Shown here: positions 54,399 through 59,000 of the stretch, piece after piece
Position numbering within the stretch: the first letter of the stretch is position 1
Layout of the letters: each line of letters begins with the position of its first letter
Assembly: GCA_903838125.1 (NCBI GenBank)
Contig: CAILXF010000029.1
Location: 1-59,000, forward strand
Direction of reading: 5' to 3'
Source of the DNA: an uncultured Pseudomonadota bacterium
Lineage (GTDB): Bacteria > Pseudomonadota > Gammaproteobacteria > Burkholderiales > Methylophilaceae
DNA length: 59,000 nucleotides
The notes under the pieces: generated by a model
What the model saw: the letters and a program-made list of their open reading frames with translations, nothing else
Told to the model about the DNA's origin: nothing
Databases searched by the model: none
Translations under genes and position numbers: made by a program

Positions 54399-55817
54399 TT
54401 ACTTATTTGGTCTTAAGCCACCAAGCAATGCTGCTACCGGTGTTTTGCTAGTTGAAATCGCTCTCACGCTTGCTGTCTGCTGGCTGACCACGGCTTCATA
54501 AGGTTTATCAAACCATGGGTCATTACTTTTCTTTTTCACTGGGGTGCGTTTGGTTGCAGTAGCATCTTGGTTAGAAGTTGCTGTTTTTGCATGGCTAGGT
54601 TTGCTAGTGGCAGGACGTGAGCTACTATGAGATCTAGCACTCGTCTTTTCAATTGCAACCACTTCTTTTGGAATTTGGCGCTTAATCAGCTTTTCGATTT
54701 CCACCATGTATTTGTCTTCTTCAGGGCTCACGAATGAAATCGCGATACCTGATGCGCCAGCACGACCAGTACGGCCAATACGATGCACATAATCTTCTGG
54801 TGCACTTGGAATCTCGTAGTTAATCACCATTGGTAGTTCGGTAATATCTAAACCACGGGCGGCAACATCGGTTGCAACCAATGCGGAACATGTACCGGCT
54901 TTAAATGCATCCAATGCTTTAATTCGTTCTTGCTGCGTTTTGTCGCCATGAATGGCATCGGCAGCAATGCCTTCACGCTCTAAGCTACGGCTTAAGCGGC
55001 TGGCAGTAATCTTGGTTTTGGTAAATATAATCACCTGTTTGGCTTCGGCAGCTTTTAATAGCTGAATCAGCAGTGCTTCTTTATCACTTTGCGCAACTTG
55101 ATACACTTTTTGTGTCACGTTGTCGTTCGTGGCGTTACTGCGTGCAACTTCGATTAGCTGTGGTTTGGTTAAGAAATCATCCGCTAAGCGCTTAATCTCA
55201 TTTGAGAAGGTCGCAGAGAACATTAAATTCTGACGCTGCTTTGGAAGCAACGCCAAAATTCTTTTCAAATCAGGCATAAAGCCCATGTCCAACATTCTAT
55301 CTGCTTCATCTAGTACTAAAATTTGTACTTGATTAAGCTGTACTGTTTTTTGTTCAATATGATCCAACAAACGACCCGGAGTGGCTACCAAGACTTCAAC
55401 GCCAGTTTTTAAATGTGGTGTTTGTGTCCTGATATCAACACCGCCATACACCACCAGTGAGCGTAGCGGCGTATGTTTTGCATAGGCTTTTACACTTTCT
55501 TCTACCTGTATTGCCAGTTCACGTGTTGGCGTTAAAATCAACGCGCGTACTGGGTGTTTTGCAGGTGAAGCACCGTTGTTTGCATGTGGCAGTAATTTTT
55601 GTAGCAATGGCAACGCAAATGCCGCAGTTTTACCTGTGCCAGTTTGCGCGCCTGCCATTAAATCAGCCCCAGCCAGCGCAACCGGAATGGCTTGCGCTTG
55701 AATTGGCGTGGGAGTGGTATAACCAGAATCAGTCAACGCCTTAAGAAGTTCTGGCGCTAATCCTAGGTCTTTAAAACCTAGGGGACTGCTACTGTCTAAA
55801 TTTACTGTTTCTGTCAT
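54399..55817 (-). CDS. DEAD-box RNA helicase, RhlE type (second copy)
   Basis: About 472 residues. Q motif (LGFKDLGLAPELL, PTPIQAQAIP), Walker A AQTGTGKT, DEAD box (VLDEADRMLDMGFMPDL), SAT (MFSATF), and the C-terminal HRIGRTGRAG. After the core (to about 385) comes a basic, Ser/Thr/Lys-rich tail of about 85 residues. ATG at 55817 is preferred; the frame extends to a TTG at 55835 with no better ribosome site. It lies directly downstream of a longer RhlE paralogue, with a gap of 26 bases. Confidence 0.92.
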   Translation of the reverse strand: MTETVNLDSSSPLGFKDLGLAPELLKALTDSGYTTPTPIQAQAIPVALAGADLMAGAQTGTGKTAAFALPLLQKLLPHANNGASPAKHPVRALILTPTRELAIQVEESVKAYAKHTPLRSLVVYGGVDIRTQTPHLKTGVEVLVATPGRLLDHIEQKTVQLNQVQILVLDEADRMLDMGFMPDLKRILALLPKQRQNLMFSATFSNEIKRLADDFLTKPQLIEVARSNATNDNVTQKVYQVAQSDKEALLIQLLKAAEAKQVIIFTKTKITASRLSRSLEREGIAADAIHGDKTQQERIKALDAFKAGTCSALVATDVAARGLDITELPMVINYEIPSAPEDYVHRIGRTGRAGASGIAISFVSPEEDKYMVEIEKLIKRQIPKEVVAIEKTSARSHSSSRPATSKPSHAKTATSNQDATATKRTPVKKKSNDPWFDKPYEAVVSQQTASVRAISTSKTPVAALLGGLRPNK

Positions 55818-55843
55818 TGGTTGGGTACTGTTCAATTATTTAA

Positions 55844-57676
55844 TTATGCAAAGCTACGTGGACGACGTGGAGCGCCGCTACCAGCATTGCTATTACCGAA
55901 GCTACGTGAATCACTACGCGCTGGACGATTGCCTTCAGGTCTTGCGCTATCACGACGCGCAGGCGCTGCAGAACGATTGTCGCCACGTGGAGCTTCAGTG
56001 CGGCTTTCATAACGTGCACCTAACACACGGTTGCCATCACCACGATTTGCATCTGGACGGCTACCACGGTTGTCACCACGACTGTCGCCGCGGCTATCAC
56101 TACGCGGGGCGCTAGCGCCATCACGTGGATAAGGTTTTTTGCCAAAAGCGATACTGTCGCCAAAGCTACGGTTCGGTGCTGGTGCACCTGAACGATCACC
56201 GCTTGGACGATCACTACGGCCACGGTCTGCACCACGGTCATTACGGTCACCAAAGCTACGTGGACGATCGCCAGAAGGTCTTTCTGAGCGGTTAGCATCA
56301 GATCTACCAGCGTAACCGCCTGCATTACCGTTTGATTCACGTGGTGCTGAATCGCGATTACCACGACTGTCAGCACTGTCACGACTAAAGCTAGGACGTT
56401 CTGTACGTGGACCACGGTCATTGAAACCGCCACGGTCATCACGTGGTTTAAAGCCACCGCGACCACCTGGTTTGTGCGCATCACGGCGAATATCACCACG
56501 ATCACCACGGCCATTACCTGGACCATCCATTTTCATGGCACGTTTAGGCTCAAAGCCTTCAACGGTCGTTGGGTCCATGCGATTGCCAGTGAACTGTTCA
56601 ATTTTACGTAAAATATGACGATCCATATTTGATGCAAAAGAAATTGCAGTACCAGTGTTACCAGCACGGCCAGTACGGCCGATACGATGCACATAATCTT
56701 CAGCAAATTTAGGTAAATCGTAGTTGATGACATGGCTAATACCTTGCACATCAATACCACGGGCAGCAACGTCAGTCGCTACCAATACTTTAACTTCGCC
56801 TTGGCGTAATTTAGTCAACGTACGGTTACGCGCACCTTGTGTCATATCACCATGTAAAGCTGCAGTTTTATGACCAGCAGCATATAAATCTTCAGCTAAT
56901 ACATCAGCGTGACGCTTAGTGCTAGTAAAGATAATGACTTGGTTTACTTCAGGAGCAATCAATAGATGCTCAAGTAGTTTGTTTTTATGTGTCATGTCAT
57001 CTACATAGTGTAAGCGTTGCTCAATGTTTGCATGTTTTTCTTTTTGGCCCGCAACTTGAATTGTTTTTGGGTTCTTAAGAATTTGTTTTGCGATGCGTGC
57101 AATGTCACCATCTAATGTAGCTGAGAACAGTAAAGTTTGGCGTTCAGCAGTTAATTGGCTACAGATACGCTCAACATCAGGCAAGAAGCCCATGTCTAAC
57201 ATACGGTCAGCTTCATCTAAGATTAGCATTTGCAAGCGTGATAAGTCGATACGACCACGTTCCATATGATCCAATAAGCGGCCTGGTGTAGCCACTAAGA
57301 TATCAAGCGGTTGTGATAATAATTTGTTTTGTAGTGGGTAAGGCATGCCGCCCACGATACTGACAGTACGTGCACGGATAAATTTACCATACTTACGTGC
57401 AGCTTCGTTGACTTGGGTTGCAAGTTCACGTGTTGGTACTAATACCAAGATACGTGGACCGCGGCTTTTTAATTCATGCGGTGTAGCCAATAGGTTTAAT
57501 GCTGGCAACATAAATGCTGCAGTTTTACCTGTACCAGTTTGAGCAGAAGCCATTAAGTCATGACCAGCGGTCACAACAGGAATTGCCTGCGCCTGGATGG
57601 CAGTAGGAGTTGTATAGCCTGATTCTTCGATAGCACGAAGTAATTCAGTAGCAAGGTTTAACGATTCAAAAGACAA
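55844..57676 (-). CDS. rhlE: DEAD-box RNA helicase RhlE with a long Arg/Gly/Asp-rich tail
   Basis: About 610 residues. The helicase core holds AQTGTGKT, DEAD (ILDEADRMLDMGFLPD), SAT (LFSATL) and HRIGRTGRAG, to about residue 380. The remaining 230 residues are low-complexity, built from short R-G-D, R-S-D, D-R-G and N-R-G units, likely disordered and RNA-binding. The TTG at 57676 (MSFESLNLATELL), preceded by AAAGGGA, matches the normal RhlE start (MSFxSL); the longer frame to 57712 is not needed. Upstream leader is long. Confidence 0.92.
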   Translation of the reverse strand: MSFESLNLATELLRAIEESGYTTPTAIQAQAIPVVTAGHDLMASAQTGTGKTAAFMLPALNLLATPHELKSRGPRILVLVPTRELATQVNEAARKYGKFIRARTVSIVGGMPYPLQNKLLSQPLDILVATPGRLLDHMERGRIDLSRLQMLILDEADRMLDMGFLPDVERICSQLTAERQTLLFSATLDGDIARIAKQILKNPKTIQVAGQKEKHANIEQRLHYVDDMTHKNKLLEHLLIAPEVNQVIIFTSTKRHADVLAEDLYAAGHKTAALHGDMTQGARNRTLTKLRQGEVKVLVATDVAARGIDVQGISHVINYDLPKFAEDYVHRIGRTGRAGNTGTAISFASNMDRHILRKIEQFTGNRMDPTTVEGFEPKRAMKMDGPGNGRGDRGDIRRDAHKPGGRGGFKPRDDRGGFNDRGPRTERPSFSRDSADSRGNRDSAPRESNGNAGGYAGRSDANRSERPSGDRPRSFGDRNDRGADRGRSDRPSGDRSGAPAPNRSFGDSIAFGKKPYPRDGASAPRSDSRGDSRGDNRGSRPDANRGDGNRVLGARYESRTEAPRGDNRSAAPARRDSARPEGNRPARSDSRSFGNSNAGSGAPRRPRSFA

Positions 57677-58138
57677 GATAGTCCCTTTCAATAAAAACAA
57701 AAAGGGCGCCAAGTAAAAACGGCCATATCATTTGAAACCAAGCAATTAGTTAAGCTTAGGTTCAAGGGCAATATAAACGCAGAGAATATTTGTATGGGAC
57801 TTAATTAAGTCGCTGGACCGAATAATCGACCGCAGTGTTTATTACTGTAAAAGTAAACTTAATGTAAACCAACTCATATAATCTTTACCAGCGCACGGGC
57901 ACAGCCGCTAACCAGTAAAAATCAAAAGTTCGATTTCTTGATAGTTGCTTCAAAATTTCACGAGCAACAGAAGGGTCAGGGCAATGATTCAAGCATTACA
58001 AATAAAACCTGTAACGCGAATGAAGTGCGCAGTATATCCATTTAAAACTTAAAGTCAAATTATTAATTCAATCCGCAAACTTAAATAGGCGCTATCTGTG
58101 TTAAAATCCGCGTCTTTCAATGATATGGCAGCAACAAC
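57677..58138. other. Divergent region between rhlE and typA
   Basis: About 460 bases without a gene. It carries promoters for rhlE (minus) and typA (plus). A -10-like TTAAAAT about 30 bases before typA is the only element I can point to. A long 5' leader for rhlE, as in cold-inducible helicase genes, would fit but no thermosensor structure was identified. Confidence 0.45.
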
Positions 58139-59000
58139 ATGTTACGTAATTTAAGAAATATCGCAATTATTGCCCACGTTGACCATGGTAAAACCACTAT
58201 GGTAGACAAGCTTTTACATCAAGCCGGTACATTTACAGGGCATCAGGTTGTGTCTGAGCGTGTAATGGATAGTGGTGATATTGAAAAAGAACGTGGTATT
58301 ACCATCTTGGCAAAAAACACTGCCTTAAACTACGAAGGTACACATATTAATATCGTGGACACACCAGGCCATGCGGACTTTGGTGGTGAAGTAGAACGCG
58401 TATTAGGTATGGTAGATGGTGTTGTTCTTCTAGTAGATGCGGTTGAAGGCCCTATGCCGCAAACGCGTTTTGTAACGAAAAAAGCGCTAGCCTTAGGATT
58501 AAAACCTATCGTTGTGATTAACAAGGTAGATCGTCCAGGTGCTCGTACAGACTGGGTAGTTAACCAAACTTTTGATCTGTTCGCTAACTTAGGTGCAACC
58601 GATGAGCAGTTAGATTTTCCAGTAGTATATGCTTCAGCGATTAATGGCTATGCCATGTTAGATATGAAGACACCTTCAGATAACATGCGCGCTTTATTTG
58701 AAACTATTTTAAGCCATGTTGCACCACCATCAGGCGACAGCAATGCACCATTGCAATTGCAAGTATCAGCTTTAGATTACTCTACATATACTGGTCGCCT
58801 AGGCGTTGGTCGTATCACTAACGGTCGTATCAAACCTGGCCAAGCTGTTGCAGTAATGAACGAAAGCAAACAAATAGCTGTTGGTAAAATTAACCAAGTA
58901 TTGGGTTTCCGTGGTTTAGAGCGTGTGCTAGTTGACGAAGCTGAAGCAGGCGATATCGTGATTATTTCTGGTTTAGATGATATCGGTATTGGCTTCACCA
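58139..59000 (+). CDS. typA: GTP-binding protein TypA/BipA (5' part, runs off the window)
   Basis: The first 287 codons of a translational GTPase. G1 AHVDHGKTT (residues 11-19), G2 region [12 protein letters not shown]3 [17 protein letters not shown]4 NKVDRPGA, followed by the start of domain II ([20 protein letters not shown]), which distinguishes TypA from EF-G and LepA. TypA acts on ribosomes in assembly at low temperature and stress. The ATG at 58139 gives the usual [17 protein letters not shown] start. The stop lies outside the window. Confidence 0.97.
   Translation, partial: MLRNLRNIAIIAHVDHGKTTMVDKLLHQAGTFTGHQVVSERVMDSGDIEKERGITILAKNTALNYEGTHINIVDTPGHADFGGEVERVLGMVDGVVLLVDAVEGPMPQTRFVTKKALALGLKPIVVINKVDRPGARTDWVVNQTFDLFANLGATDEQLDFPVVYASAINGYAMLDMKTPSDNMRALFETILSHVAPPSGDSNAPLQLQVSALDYSTYTGRLGVGRITNGRIKPGQAVAVMNESKQIAVGKINQVLGFRGLERVLVDEAEAGDIVIISGLDDIGIGFT

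Noticed and set aside
56100-56420. Possible CRISPR-like or tandem DNA repeat in the rhlE tail
   Set aside because: Unit lengths are irregular, there are no spacers, and the repeats follow the protein reading frame (R-G-D and related units).
56020-56526. Long overlapping open frames on both strands in the rhlE tail
   Set aside because: They arise from the repetitive, biased codons of the Arg/Gly/Asp-rich tail; translations are low-complexity Val/Met/His strings and lack ribosome sites.

Overview
The window looks like chromosome from an obligate or near-obligate methylotrophic betaproteobacterium of the Methylophilaceae (Methylotenera/Methylophilus type). The sequence-level reasons are genes for both key ribulose-monophosphate (RuMP) enzymes, hexulose-6-phosphate synthase and 6-phospho-3-hexuloisomerase, next to transaldolase; a bacterial tetrahydromethanopterin (H4MPT) and methylofuran gene island; moderately AT-rich coding sequence; and betaproteobacterial-looking housekeeping genes. 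Everything here is chromosomal. I found no complete mobile element, CRISPR array, prophage or rRNA operon.

Layout. 1-6 kb: a possible gene tail, a secreted four-EF-hand protein, recQ, then ppsA-ppsR (PEP synthase and its regulator) on the minus strand. 6.3-12.2 kb: an H4MPT operon (mptG, mtdB, an ATP-grasp ligase, mch, a RimK-like ligase, a CitG-like protein). 12.2-14.8 kb: the RuMP block tal, hps, hpi, each separated by a clear terminator. 14.8-16.9 kb: a strikingly AT-rich stretch with three small orphan ORFs and an HTH-PAS regulator. 17-21.9 kb: a second cofactor block (HisA-like gene divergent from an ATP-grasp ligase, a hydantoinase-like protein, pabB and an amino-acid-kinase-like protein). 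21.9-30.2 kb: a long minus-strand run with a tripartite RND metal-type efflux system followed by GtrA/GT2 and rlmF. 30.5 kb: tRNA-Leu(UAG), an apparent insertion-sequence end remnant, and a lone Wzz-like gene with a tiny membrane protein upstream. 31.9-44.1 kb: housekeeping (COG0523 GTPase, RNB exonuclease, spermidine-synthase-like and RlmL-like methyltransferases, MazG-like hydrolase, tpx, dnaE, accA, tilS). 44.2-48 kb: a SGNH esterase divergent from a LolD/YbbA-YbbP type ABC system. 48-52.6 kb: a NarL/NarX-type two-component system resembling MoxX/MoxY, divergent from a TonB-dependent receptor. 52.7-59 kb: purT, a truncated haemoglobin, two tandem RhlE-type RNA helicases, and the 5' part of typA.

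How the parts fit. Formaldehyde can be assimilated by Hps/Hpi with transaldolase in carbon rearrangement, or oxidised through H4MPT (MtdB, Mch) to formyl-H4MPT and then formate with methylofuran. The flanking ATP-grasp, HisA-like, hydantoinase-like, kinase-like and PabB genes probably build the two cofactors. PurT can use formate for purine synthesis. The fae and fhc genes are not in the window. The most interesting leads are the lanmodulin-like spacing of the first two EF-hands in the secreted protein, the MoxYX-like system beside a TonB receptor with a structured promoter, a hidden non-standard start codon in the ATP-grasp gene of the mch operon, the terminator between hps and hpi, and the AT-rich insert that splits the C1 region.
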